Origin: Roseburia sp. AM59-24XD
Lineage (GTDB): Bacteria; Bacillota; Clostridia; Lachnospirales; Lachnospiraceae
Reading direction: 5' to 3'
Length of the DNA: 64,000 bases
Assembly: GCF_003478445.1 (NCBI RefSeq)
Contig: NZ_QUET01000008.1
Location: 1 to 64,000, forward strand
Under the pieces are notes generated by a model, which saw nothing but the letters and a program-made list of their open reading frames with translations, was not told the origin of the DNA and did no database searches. Made by a program: the position numbers and the translations under genes. Shown here piece after piece: positions 30,864 through 40,414 of the stretch (positions within the stretch are counted from its first letter, which is position 1; every line of letters starts with the position of its first letter).

Positions 30864-33383
30864 TTAAATATAACTGATAAATACATATCCTGCATTCTCA
30901 AAGAAACGTTCTGCTCCATTTGGTGACATTTTCGTGGTGGCTCCGGTGGACGGATCAAACCAGCTCACAGAGCTTGAGGTGTAAGCGTTGATCAGCACTG
31001 CCTGTGAAGAATTCTTCATGGCGATCACCGGTTTACCGCTGCTTACAAAATATAAAATCTCATCGACAGTACAGCCGGTCAGATTTACCGGGGTACTGAT
31101 ATATTTCTTAAGAATATCCATGGTGGATGCACCCTTGAGTGCGGAGGCATCTTCCGTGACCTGCGCAGACTGCAGGAGCATATGCATGCACGCCTTCATG
31201 CTGGAAACATTGCCGGATACCGTTGTCTTATCCATGAGAGAAACGGTGTTACTTAGGAACTTGCCGCCGCGCTCCCAGACAATGTGATTGTGGTTATCCA
31301 TAACAACACCCATCTGTTCATCCGCCTGACGGATCGCATTGCCCGCATCGGAAGAGGAGCCGGTGATCCCGCCATAAGCATAAATATAATACTTATCGGA
31401 AGCGTTTTTGCTTGGGTTGTTGATATAAAATGTTGTATTCTCCGTAACCATCACATACTTGGTGTAGGTAATCTTTGGCTTGCCCTTCATCAGGAAGCCT
31501 GCCGGCAGAGTAATATATTTCTCGGTCAGCATTTTGTCTGTCACACGCGAGGTGAGATCAAAGGATTTCGCTGTGTTATCCTGCTGATGCTGTATACTGT
31601 CGTCAGCAATCTTTTTAAACTTCTGTCCGATTTTACGGACACGCTTTAACTGAATAATATCTTTATCAACATTTGTTTTAATGATATAGACGTTTTTTTG
31701 TCTGATATTCTTTTAAAATTTCACCTTGCTGTCGGCGATCACAAGCTTATAAACCGGAGAAATGCGTTCGCCGTCCTCGGAATTATACATATCTGAATTG
31801 CGTACATAGCCGTAAACAACACTGGAATCAATCGCACCGAGAACACGAATGCTTTCGCTTTTGCGGGCGGTAACAGTCCGGCGCTGCTCTGTTTCCAGAT
31901 CAAGGATCGTGATGCGCGTTGCCGGCTTCTGTGAGGTTGCATTGGACCAGACGAAGCATTTTGCCTTTTCCAGCATAGCGAAATTCCCGCTGGATGCGTT
32001 TTTTGTCAGAACCGTATACTGTCTGGAAGTGATATTATAAGCGTATACTCTGTCATATAAAGAGAAGTAAAATACATTCTTGCGGTTTACATAACAGAAA
32101 TCGCCAAAGTCTTCCTTGAGCTGCTGATAGCTTGTTTCAAGAGGAAGATAAATACGCTCGTTGATCTGATTCTTCTTTACATCATAGCTGTAAAGAATGA
32201 TGCCGACACGTCCCTCATAATCACCACAGTTCATATAGCCGTAAACGACAAAGTCAATATTGCCGTCATTGTCGATGTTGATAATGCGGATGTTGTGCTG
32301 ATCGTAATAGTCTCTGATATAATCAGTCGAATCCTGCACAAAGGAGAAAACCTGATTCAGCTTCTCGGAATGAAGATCATAGTACCAGAGATTGCCGTTG
32401 CGGACAAATGCCATTTTGCTGTTATCCTCGCTGGAGGAAATACCGAGATCCTCCTCGTTGGAAATACCGATCTTAAACTCACTCTGTGAGGTTGAGGTCA
32501 GCTCCGGATCAAAGACAGCTTCCATCGTGCGCTGGAAATACAGCAGATAAATGCGGCCGGTTGTGTAGCGGACTCGGTAAAACTCCTTCACCTGATACGT
32601 TTCTGTTCCGGTGTCTGTCTTTGCTTTTACATAATAAACCTGTTCCACAGCAGCTGTCTCAATGTTTAACTCCTTGATCGTCGGTGTGCAGGCAGAAACA
32701 ACCTTCGGCTTGAGATTATTCCAGGTGATCATTTTCTTGCTGGAATAAATATTTACATTTGCCAGAGTGGAATCGTTGCTTCCGTTGGTTTCGAGATAAT
32801 TTTTGATCTCGAAGTTCTTTTCCATGTTAAAGGTTGCGTTATGAAACCGGCTGACAAAATCAAGCTTCTGCTTGAGGAAACAGTCAGCCTCGTAATATTT
32901 GACGCGGGTATAAAAATGGATCTGTTTGCTGTAATTGGTTGTCAGCGTGATCTCCAGTCCGTATTCGGTGCTGGCGTTCATCGCAGCATCCAGTTTTAAA
33001 CGGGCGGTTTTCTGATCCTTACTCTCATCAAATGCCGATAATGTACCGCTTCCGATGCTTTTGTCATTGGCGATATCCCTCAGATCATAATCCAGCCGCT
33101 TGATCTTCAATGTGCTTTCGGAAATGATCACATCGAAGGTCTTGTCAGCACCGATCGGTGTGACAGACTCTCGGATATTGCCGCTGTCGAGCTCACTGCT
33201 GTAGCCGTGAAGCGTATTGATCGTGTAACCGCTTACGGAAAGGTTGACAAGCGGAAACGCAGAGTCCTGCAGACTGGTTGCCGTCGCTGTACCCACATTT
33301 ATGCTGGGTATATGTTGTCCAAATATAAAAATGGACACGCAAAATAAAATAAAAAGTCCGAATCCTTTATAAAAATATTTCAA
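30864..33383 (-). pseudogene. large membrane-anchored exported protein with C39-peptidase-like C-terminus, interrupted by in-frame TAA
   Basis: A TTG at 33383 with AGGAGG 7 bases upstream starts KYFYKGFGLFILFCVSIFIFG, an N-terminal membrane anchor. About 556 residues of beta-rich extracellular sequence follow, then TAA at 31715-31713. The same frame continues open (KNVYIIKTNVDKDIIQLKR ... SFDLTSRVTDKM) for 282 more residues to 30864. A one-T loss next to the stop, offset by one extra A in the A7 run at 31692-31698, would read FYKEYQTKNVYI without a stop. The C-terminal part looks like a C39-type papain fold (KACMHMLLQ; VDEILYFVSSGKPVIAM; QAVLINAY), with Gln where the catalytic His is expected. 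Function unknown. Confidence 0.6.
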
Positions 33384-33537
33384 AATTAGCCTCCTGATAT
33401 ACAAAAACATTCCTGTCATTAGTATAGATTGTTCCTGAAAAAAAGGCAAGGACAGTCACTAAAATTTAAGAAATGTCATAGTATGATAAAGAGGTTTCTT
33501 ATGCGGAGCAGCAAGCAGTCTGTGTCTGCAGAAAGGT

Positions 33538-33915
33538 TTGGTGAATATGGAGAAAAAGGGAGCAGTTTATCCGAAGGGAAATGCGATGGTATTTCCGTTA
33601 GAGCTGGCACAGGTGCCGGAGGAAGAGAAGATGAAGGATTTAAAATATCTGTATCCGTTAGAGGTGTCTGAATTAAGTGAAATGGTGATGAATGTCTGTG
33701 ATCAGATGGAATATGAGGGAAGTCCGATGTACGACCGGTATCCGGATAAAGTTACGATGGGGCGCATGGCGGCAGGAATCTGCGGTCATTACTGCTGTCA
33801 GAAGGATCGTGTTGACCGGAAATGGCTGCGGCCGATGGTAGAGATCATGCTCTGTAATGAAATGAACTGCCGCAGGGAAAAACGTTGTCGTCATTATCGG
33901 TCTAAAAGCTGTTGA
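33538..33915 (+). CDS. small cysteine-rich protein of unknown function
   Basis: About 122-125 residues; start at TTG 33538, GTG 33541 or ATG 33547, with GAAAGG just upstream favouring GTG 33541 or ATG 33547. The C-terminal half holds a cysteine/histidine cluster (CGHYCCQ, then CNEMNCRREKRCRHYRSKSC) that could bind a metal. The N-terminal half contains YPLEVSELSEMVMNVCDQM. No signal peptide. The last 22 bases overlap the end of rsmI on the other strand. I do not recognise the family. Confidence 0.6.
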   Translation: MVNMEKKGAVYPKGNAMVFPLELAQVPEEEKMKDLKYLYPLEVSELSEMVMNVCDQMEYEGSPMYDRYPDKVTMGRMAAGICGHYCCQKDRVDRKWLRPMVEIMLCNEMNCRREKRCRHYRSKSC

Positions 33916-34736
33916 TAAATATCACGTTTGGAAACACCGCGGTCGGCTGCGACCTTTTTCATGGCTTCCTTTTTGGAAAGATTCTGGTCTAAATAAAGCT
34001 GCATATGATCTTCCAGATCCATTTCCTTCCAGCTGTCCTGCTTCTGTTGATCCAGTGTCTGCCGGGAGATTCCCTCGAGAACAAGAACATATTCTCCTTT
34101 TGGAGATGTGTCCGAATAATAGGACAGTGCTTCGGAGAGGGTCATAAGCCGGACGGTTTCATGCAGCTTGGTCAGCTCACGGCAGAGTGTAATGCGTCTG
34201 TCGCCGAGTGTCCGGTAAAGCTGCTCTAAGGTTGCAAGAAGGTGGTGCGGTGCTTCATAAAGGATCACGGTTCTTGTCTCTGTTTTGAGAGATTCCAGGA
34301 TCGCTGCCCGCTCCTTTTTGTCCGGGGGAAGAAATGCTTCAAAGGCAAAACGACGGGTGGAAAGACCGGACAGGGTAAGTGCCGTAACGCAGGCGCAGGC
34401 ACCCGGAAGAGAGGTCACAGGAATGCCGGCGGCATATGCCTGACGAACGATCTCCTCTCCGGGATCAGAGATTCCGGGAGTTCCTGCATCTGTGACGAGG
34501 GCAATATTCGTCCCCTCAGATAGCTTTGAGACAAGATAGGCAGCCTTGTCCACTTTATTGTACTCATGATAGCTTGTCATAGGAGTTTTGATCTCAAAAT
34601 GATTGAGAAGCTTGATCGTATTGCGGGTGTCCTCTGCGGCGATCAGATCGACCTCCTTTAAGGTTCTGAGAACACGGAAGGTGATGTCTTCCAGATTGCC
34701 GATGGGAGTGGCACATAAATATAAAGTTCCTGTCAT
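33894..34736 (-). CDS. rsmI: 16S rRNA (cytidine1402-2'-O)-methyltransferase
   Basis: The 280-residue SAM-dependent tetrapyrrole-methylase-fold enzyme modifies C1402 in the ribosomal P site. Signatures are GTLYLCATPIGNLEDITFR, AEDTRNTIKLLNHF, ALVTDAGTPGISDPGE and LPGACACVTAL. It is the last gene of the tmk-yaaR-holB-ricT-trmN6-rsmI series, the usual Firmicute neighbourhood. Confidence 0.96.
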   Translation of the reverse strand: MTGTLYLCATPIGNLEDITFRVLRTLKEVDLIAAEDTRNTIKLLNHFEIKTPMTSYHEYNKVDKAAYLVSKLSEGTNIALVTDAGTPGISDPGEEIVRQAYAAGIPVTSLPGACACVTALTLSGLSTRRFAFEAFLPPDKKERAAILESLKTETRTVILYEAPHHLLATLEQLYRTLGDRRITLCRELTKLHETVRLMTLSEALSYYSDTSPKGEYVLVLEGISRQTLDQQKQDSWKEMDLEDHMQLYLDQNLSKKEAMKKVAADRGVSKRDIYQQLLDR

Positions 34737-34811
34737 GGTTTTCTCCGTTTCCTGTATCGGAAATAGGAGAGCAGAAATGTCTCATAGAGAGGCTTTCTGT
34801 TCCTATCCGGT

Positions 34812-35549
34812 TTAAGTATTATAGATATCGAGAATTTCCTGCGTGTATACGCCGGGTGTATCATATATTACAAGCGGGGCTTCGATCCTGACCATGGAAT
34901 TACCGCCGCGGACGGCATCGATCAGAATCATATTGGGTTCCTTGTCTGCAAATGGATGAACGAACCGTATCCGCTTTGGTTCCAGCCTATATTTCGTCAG
35001 ACAGCTGATGATCTCGATCAGCCGGAATGGCCGGTGTACCATCAGAAAATGTCCGCCGGGCTTTAATACCCGGGAGGCTTCCCGGATCACATCGTCAAGG
35101 GTACAGAGTATCTCATGGCGGGCAATCGCTTTGGGTAATTCGGGATTCTTCAATCCATGGTTGTTATTCATATAAGGGGGATTTGTAATGACATAATCAC
35201 AGGAAGCCTTTCCGAGAAGGGAAGAGGCTTCCTTAATATCCCCGTTAATAATATTGATCTTGTCGGTTAGTCCGTTATATTGGACACTGCGTCGCGCCAT
35301 GTCTGCACTTTCGGCTTGGATTTCGAGTGCATCAATATGCGCGGCTTCTGTTTTGGCGGTCAGCAGGATTGGGATGATCCCGGTACCTGTACCAAAGTCA
35401 GCAACTTTGCTGCCCGGTGCACAGTGTGCAAAGGAAGACAGCAAAACAGCATCCATACCGAAACAGAATTTATCGGGATTCTGAATAATATAATAATCAT
35501 TGATCTGAAGATCGTCCAGGCGTTCTCCCGGTCTTAATTCTGCTTTCAT
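34812..35549 (-). CDS. trmN6: tRNA1(Val) (adenine37-N6)-methyltransferase family protein
   Basis: The 245-residue Rossmann methyltransferase has the SAM site VADFGTGTGIIPILL, EIQAESADMARRSV and the N6-adenine/amino-methylase motif NPPYMNN. It belongs to the YabB/TrmN6 family found between ricT (yaaT) and rsmI. Its ATG overlaps the ricT-like stop (ATGA), so translation is coupled. The exact target is inferred from the family. Confidence 0.88.
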   Translation of the reverse strand: MKAELRPGERLDDLQINDYYIIQNPDKFCFGMDAVLLSSFAHCAPGSKVADFGTGTGIIPILLTAKTEAAHIDALEIQAESADMARRSVQYNGLTDKINIINGDIKEASSLLGKASCDYVITNPPYMNNNHGLKNPELPKAIARHEILCTLDDVIREASRVLKPGGHFLMVHRPFRLIEIISCLTKYRLEPKRIRFVHPFADKEPNMILIDAVRGGNSMVRIEAPLVIYDTPGVYTQEILDIYNT

Positions 35550-37009
35550 GGTGTGCTTTGTCCTTTATTGTTGTTCTGACGGCGATGGTTGTTACGTCTG
35601 TTATCGTGGTCGCCTCTCTTACTGCGCTCCTCACGGAAACGCTCAGGGCGTCCCTTGTCACGGCGTCCGTCGGTCTGACGCTCATAGCCGCCGCGGAAGC
35701 TCTGATCCTGCTTCTCGGTATCGGTCAGATGGATTGCCTGATTCTCATAACCGCCGCGTCCTCTTGCAGGGCGTTTGTCACGGTTATTACTCCGAGGTTC
35801 ACGGTCTCTGCGGTTATTGTCACGTCGCTGCTCGCGATCCTGTCCGCCACGATTATTGTCGCGTCTCTGGTCACGGTCCTGTCCGCCACTGTTATTGTTA
35901 CGTCCCTGATCACGATTCTGTCCGTCGCGATCATTGTCGCGCCGCTGGTCACGATCCTGTCTGCCACGATTATTGTCGCGTCTCTGGTCACGGTCCTGTC
36001 CGCTACGATTATTATCGCGTTTTGGTCCGCGTCCACGACGGTTGTTGTCGCGTCTGTTGCCACGCTTCTCGTTTTCTTCCTCCTGACGATCCTCGATGTC
36101 CTGCTTCTCCATGATCTCAAGCTGCTCCAGTCCCTGCTCATCAACCATTTCGTTTAAGGATGCCTCCAGTTCAGAACCTTCGCTGCTGATCTGGTGATCC
36201 TTAAAGCTAAGATCGGTAACCGGGTATTCGCGGATCTCACGTTCGCCGTTCTTCTTGGTGATCACCACCTTGACAAGCTGCTTTAATACGCTTGTGCTCT
36301 GCACCTCGCCAACGTAACCGTCAATCGTCTTAACCTGCGATTTGACGGCAGGTAAGTTGCTGTTTAATTCCTCATAGGCTTCCTGCTCATTTTTGAGACA
36401 GCACATCAGACGTCCGCAGACGCCGGAAATCTGTGTCGGGTTCAGGGAAAGTCCCTGCTCCTTTGCCATCTTAATAGATACCGGGGCGAACTCGGAGAGG
36501 AAGGTGTGGCAGCAGAGCGGTCTTCCGCAGATAGCCATACCACCTAAAAGTTTCGTTTCGTCACGGACACCGATCTGACGCAGTTCAATACGTGTTCGGA
36601 AAACAGAAGCGAGATCCTTTACAAGCTCACGGAAATCGATTCGTCCGTCTGCGGTAAAATAAAACAGAAGCTTGTTTCGGTCAAAGGTATATTCAGAATC
36701 GATCAATTTCATTTTCAGATCATGCTTTTTGATCTTTTCGAGACAGATCCGGTAAGCCTCTTTTTCTTTTTGCTCGTTTTCGATATTGGTTTTTTCGTCC
36801 TCCGGCGTTGCGGTACGTGTCAGCGGCTTTAACGGGGAAACAACTCTGTCATCGGTTACTTCCTTCGGTCCGAGTACAACCGTGCCGTATTCGATGCCGC
36901 GCGCAGTCTCAACGATAACATGGTCGCCCTTTTTTATTTCGTAGCCGGTGGGATCAAAATAATATACCTTACTTGATTTACGGAATCTGACTCCGATAAT
37001 TAATATCAT
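35546..37009 (-). CDS. ricT: RicT/YaaT-like PSP1-domain protein with long RG/DN-rich tail
   Basis: Residues 1-270 are a PSP1/YaaT domain: VRFRKSSKVYYFDP, the cysteine-containing GGMAICGRPLCCHTFL and GVCGRLMCCLKNEQEAY motifs. In B. subtilis RicT works with RicA and RicF as an Fe-S complex that modulates RNase Y. Here residues from about 300 to 487 are a low-complexity, strongly charged tail built of RRDNNRGGQDRDQ-like units repeated five or six times, unlike the roughly 275-residue B. subtilis protein. The gene lies between holB and trmN6. I infer that the tail adds RNA binding or condensate behaviour. Confidence 0.85.
   Translation of the reverse strand: MILIIGVRFRKSSKVYYFDPTGYEIKKGDHVIVETARGIEYGTVVLGPKEVTDDRVVSPLKPLTRTATPEDEKTNIENEQKEKEAYRICLEKIKKHDLKMKLIDSEYTFDRNKLLFYFTADGRIDFRELVKDLASVFRTRIELRQIGVRDETKLLGGMAICGRPLCCHTFLSEFAPVSIKMAKEQGLSLNPTQISGVCGRLMCCLKNEQEAYEELNSNLPAVKSQVKTIDGYVGEVQSTSVLKQLVKVVITKKNGEREIREYPVTDLSFKDHQISSEGSELEASLNEMVDEQGLEQLEIMEKQDIEDRQEEENEKRGNRRDNNRRGRGPKRDNNRSGQDRDQRRDNNRGRQDRDQRRDNDRDGQNRDQGRNNNSGGQDRDQRRDNNRGGQDREQRRDNNRRDREPRSNNRDKRPARGRGGYENQAIHLTDTEKQDQSFRGGYERQTDGRRDKGRPERFREERSKRGDHDNRRNNHRRQNNNKGQSTP
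35780..36060 (-). repeat. coding tandem repeat in the ricT tail
   Basis: Within the ricT-like gene a degenerate unit of about 45 bases encoding RRDNNRGGQDRDQ (with variants) is repeated in tandem five or six times. This is visible as recurring GTCACGGTCCTGTCCGCCAC-type segments on the plus strand. Confidence 0.75.
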
Positions 37010-37043
37010 AATATTTGTTGTCCTTTCTATTGGCGGATTATGC

Positions 37044-38028
37044 CTATTCTTTCATGGTAAGTGCCATCAGTTCCATGGTGACGTCAAAGTTGACGTTGGC
37101 ACCAAGACGGACCTTTGCCTTGTCGATTGCCTGAAGGATATTTTCAATGCTTTCATAGGTGCGCATGCTTGCCTGGTGGGAGATGTTGTGGAACTGGTCG
37201 CGGTAGAGCAGGAGATTTGCATCCTTTGTAACCTTGAACATCAGTACATCGCGGTACCACAACAGCATCAGGTCGAGATAATCATCGATCATGCCCTTTT
37301 TCTGGGAGAATATACGGATCGAATCAACAATCTCAGAAACATCCATGTGCTCGACATTTTTTAATAAATGAAGGGTATCCTCCTTCATTTCCTGAAAATC
37401 AGTGGAGTTTGCAAAGCGGATCGCCTTGCCCATATTGCCCTGACAGAAGCCTGCGGCAATATCAGCCTGTTCCTGCTCCATGGAGAGGTGGCTGACAAGA
37501 TAACCGGCAATTTCCTCTTTGGAGATCGGTTTTGTATTGATCGTCACACATCTGGACTGGATCGTCGGCAGAAGTGCGTTGAGATTATCTGTGAGAAGGA
37601 GAATGACAGCGTATGACGGTGGCTCCTCAATGGTCTTTAAGAGCGCATTCTGCGCCTGCTCAGTCATTTTATTGGCATCCGGTATGATATAGATCTTATG
37701 CTCACTGCTGTATGGCTTGATCTGGATATCGTTGTTGAGCTGCTCACGGATGTCATCAACGCTGATGCTCGCTTTCTCATGGGTGATATAGCGGATGTCA
37801 GGATGATTGCCGGACTCTGCCTGGTGACAGGACTTGCAGCTGTCGCAGGAGTCTGCATTGGGATGCTTCTCACACTGCAGTGCTTGCAAAGGCGTCAGCG
37901 AGCATGCGTCTGCCGGAGCCGGTCTCGCCATTGATGATATATGCATGGGAAATGTTCCCTGTCTCAATGGCTGTCTGGAAGTGTTCCTTTGCCTGCTTCT
38001 GTCCAATGATATCTTTAAAATTTGCCAT
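37044..38028 (-). CDS. holB: DNA polymerase III delta' subunit (frameshifted)
   Basis: HolB is a clamp-loader subunit. The true start is the ATG at 38028 (MANFKDIIGQKQAKEHFQ) after TAGGAGG; this frame holds the Walker-like ETGSGRRMLADAFA and then breaks near 37884. The second frame begins ALQCEKHPNADSC and carries the zinc-finger cysteines (SCDSCKSC) and the SRC motif (LLPTIQSRC). Restoring two bases (GCA AAG GCA CTG) gives AFAKALQCE, the family sequence. A frame from 38006 that avoids the break has a nonsense N-terminus. Essential in relatives, so the break is probably a sequence error. Confidence 0.92.
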
Positions 38029-38047
38029 AAATGCCTCCTATGATAGA

Positions 38048-38488
38048 TCAGGTAAACAGATCGAGGATCATTCCCTGAATTTCACCGATTTTATTGAGTA
38101 TTGCCAGATGGTCCTTCTCCTCGCGCATGAGCTCCTCGGCGAGATCGTCCAGTGCGGCATCGATCAGCTTTACCATGCCGTACACTCTGTGCCGTCCTTT
38201 CTTATCGAGAAAGTTCTCGCGGCTGAAGGAATGGGAGTGTGTAACGATCTCATTCATAAATTCTTTGATCATTTTGCGGTACAGCTTCATGTCGCGGATG
38301 TCCATCTTGCGGCTGAGCTTGTTGCCCTGCTGGGTGATATCCTCCATCATCACAGCCAGACTGGCGCGCAGCTCCTGTTCTTCAATGCTGCTGAGCAGGG
38401 TAAAACGAAAGGAACCATCAGACTCAGTGACAGGTGCTTTTGGTTCAAGCTGTGTCGGCTGCTGCAGCTGGTTTACACGCAGATTCAT
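38048..38488 (-). CDS. yaaR: YaaR family (DUF327) protein
   Basis: The 146-residue, mostly helical protein matches YaaR, a conserved Firmicute protein of unknown function always next to tmk and holB. Features are FRFTLLSSIEEQELRASL and YRKMIKEFMNEIVTHSHSFS. It ends 19 bases before holB. Confidence 0.88.
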   Translation of the reverse strand: MNLRVNQLQQPTQLEPKAPVTESDGSFRFTLLSSIEEQELRASLAVMMEDITQQGNKLSRKMDIRDMKLYRKMIKEFMNEIVTHSHSFSRENFLDKKGRHRVYGMVKLIDAALDDLAEELMREEKDHLAILNKIGEIQGMILDLFT

Positions 38489-38530
38489 GATTCCTCCTCC
38501 TTTTTCTTTGCTCAGATAATGCGGTCTGAT

Positions 38531-39160
38531 TTATACAAAATAGTGACAGACCTTTGCCCAGATGTCATCGGCAATCTCTTTCTCAGGACGATTGCCGTCT
38601 ATGATAATGATATTTTCTACATCCTCCATGCGGTGGATGAGGTCAAGATAACGTTCCCGGACATCTGTGAGACGATCCAGTGTCTCGTAGATGTCTGTCT
38701 GGTGACGTCCCTTTGAAACACGATCCATGGCTGTTTCCGGGGCAACATCAATGAAGATGTGGCAATCCGGACGAACAATCTCATTTGCCATTTCGTTGCA
38801 TTTCATGATCCATTCGAGAGGAACGGATACGCTCTGGTATGCATAATTGGAAAATACATAACGGTCAGAAATAACGGCGATGCCGTCCTCCAGCAGTTTG
38901 CGGATACCGTTGACCGGATTGTTCAGATGATCCAGACGGTCTGCCGCAAAAAGAGCTGTTAATGTTGTCTCTTCTCCCTTGATACGACCGGAGAGAAACT
39001 GGCGCAGCAGTGTGCCGATCGGACCATTGCTTGGCTCCATCGTGGTCATGCAGTTGATGGAATGTTCCTCAATGTGATCCTTCAGAAGGGAGATCTGTGT
39101 GGATTTCCCACTGCCGTCAATGCCTTCAAATACAATAAAACAGCCATTTTTAGAAACCAT
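38531..39160 (-). CDS. tmk: thymidylate kinase
   Basis: Tmk phosphorylates dTMP to dTDP. The start is set at the ATG at 39160 (MVSKNGCFIVFEGIDGSGKS) because the P-loop is then at the usual position (FEGIDGSGKST); an upstream extension lacks support. ISDRYVFSNYAYQS (DRY motif) and the lid region SKGRHQTDIYE are present. First gene of the minus-strand series through rsmI. Confidence 0.94.
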   Translation of the reverse strand: MVSKNGCFIVFEGIDGSGKSTQISLLKDHIEEHSINCMTTMEPSNGPIGTLLRQFLSGRIKGEETTLTALFAADRLDHLNNPVNGIRKLLEDGIAVISDRYVFSNYAYQSVSVPLEWIMKCNEMANEIVRPDCHIFIDVAPETAMDRVSKGRHQTDIYETLDRLTDVRERYLDLIHRMEDVENIIIIDGNRPEKEIADDIWAKVCHYFV

Positions 39161-39318
39161 AATGTACCTATCCTTTCTAAACTCCAATGTCAATACATCA
39201 AAACGGTTTATTGATGTCACGGGGCATCACAGTGCCGACTGTTCTGCCTGTTACATCATAAATTATCTCACACTATATAATACGCTTTTTTCGGAACTTT
39301 TGCAACAAAGACCATGAC

Positions 39319-39347
39319 TTGATATTTTGGTGCAATCATAATAGAAT
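39319..39347 (+). promoter_or_regulatory. candidate promoter of the HD-GYP gene
   Basis: TTGATA (39319-39324) and TAGAAT (39342-39347) are separated by 17 bases, about 75 bases upstream of the HD-GYP start. Confidence 0.55.
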
Positions 39348-39420
39348 AATATAGGGAATAAAAGGTATTTTATTTCATATTGAGGGAATGAAATGACACA
39401 GATACGAAGGAGACGGGAAG

Positions 39421-40317
39421 ATGGAATGGAAATTTTTGGCAGAGAACAAGGCGGGACCTGCGAGAAAGTCAAAGGACTACCGTCTGTTCAGTGAACGGGT
39501 GATCCAATCCGCACAGCTATTGGAGAAATCACTGTCCGAATATATCGTCAGGGAGGACGAGGATCTGAACACCAATAAGCTTTTGAAGGAGACAAGGGAG
39601 ATCATTGCGCTCAGTGATGATCCGACGCATACGTTCCGGATTCTTCGGAGAGTGCGCCGGTATGATGATCTCACATACATACACAGCCTGAATGTGGCGA
39701 TATTGTGCCATGAGTTTGCCAAGTGGATGCACATGACGGAGGAGGAACAGGATATTCTGACGCTGGCGGGGCTTCTGCATGATGTCGGGAAGATGGGGGT
39801 GCCGGGCAAGATCATTAAGAAGGCAGGCTCACTCACGGAGGAGGAATACTCCGTGATCCGGCAGCATCCGCAGAAGGGATATGATTTCTTAAAGAAGCAT
39901 CCGTTGGATGAGCGGATCATGAATGCGGCGCTGATGCATCATGAGAGATGTGACGGCTCTGGTTATCCGAATGGCTTGAAGGCAGATGAGATCGATGATT
40001 TTGCAAAGATTGTCGGGATCGCTGATTGTTATGATGCGCTGACCTCTGCGAGAGTGTACAGAGAGCCTCATTGTCCGTTTGAGGTGTTCCGTATGCTGCA
40101 GGAGGAGCATGAGAAGTTTGATCCGAATTATATGGCAATATTCATGGAGGGTGTTGCAACGTTTTATATTGGCTGCGAGGTGGTTCTCTCGGATAATAAG
40201 CGCGCCCTGATCGTTGATACGAACCCGATGGATCAGAGTAATCCGATCGTGAAGATCAATGGTCTGATCGTGAATCTGGCGATGGTACAGGAGCTGGATG
40301 TGAAAGAAATCTGTTAA
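39421..40317 (+). CDS. HD-GYP domain phosphodiesterase
   Basis: The 298-residue protein has a complete HD-GYP domain: HSLNVAILCHEFA, GLLHDVGKMGVPGKIIKKAG, the second His motif ALMHHERCDGSGYPNGL (GYP intact) and IVGIADCYDALTSARVYR. Such proteins usually hydrolyse cyclic di-GMP. An N-terminal ~70-residue helical segment carries no recognised sensor, and a C-terminal ~50-residue extension (DNKRALIVDTNP) looks beta-stranded. No transmembrane segment. AAGGAGACGGGAAG precedes the ATG. Confidence 0.88.
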   Translation: MEWKFLAENKAGPARKSKDYRLFSERVIQSAQLLEKSLSEYIVREDEDLNTNKLLKETREIIALSDDPTHTFRILRRVRRYDDLTYIHSLNVAILCHEFAKWMHMTEEEQDILTLAGLLHDVGKMGVPGKIIKKAGSLTEEEYSVIRQHPQKGYDFLKKHPLDERIMNAALMHHERCDGSGYPNGLKADEIDDFAKIVGIADCYDALTSARVYREPHCPFEVFRMLQEEHEKFDPNYMAIFMEGVATFYIGCEVVLSDNKRALIVDTNPMDQSNPIVKINGLIVNLAMVQELDVKEIC

Positions 40318-40368
40318 AGGCAAAATGTTGTTTTTTCCTTTTTACGAAATATAAATTTTATGCAAAAA

Positions 40369-40401
40369 AAAACGCTGAGGTTTTGTCTGCCTCAGCGTTT
40401 T
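40369..40401. terminator. bidirectional terminator between HD-GYP gene and murA
   Basis: AAAACGCTGAGG (40369-40380) pairs perfectly with CCTCAGCGTTTT (40390-40401), flanked by an A run on the left and T's on the right, so it can stop transcription from both convergent genes. Confidence 0.9.
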
Positions 40402-40414
40402 AAGTTTCTGTGTT

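Noticed and set aside
35548..36157. Long plus-strand frames of about 188 and 199 codons opposite ricT
   Set aside because: They are antisense shadows of the repetitive RG/DN-coding region, with no RBS and biased composition.
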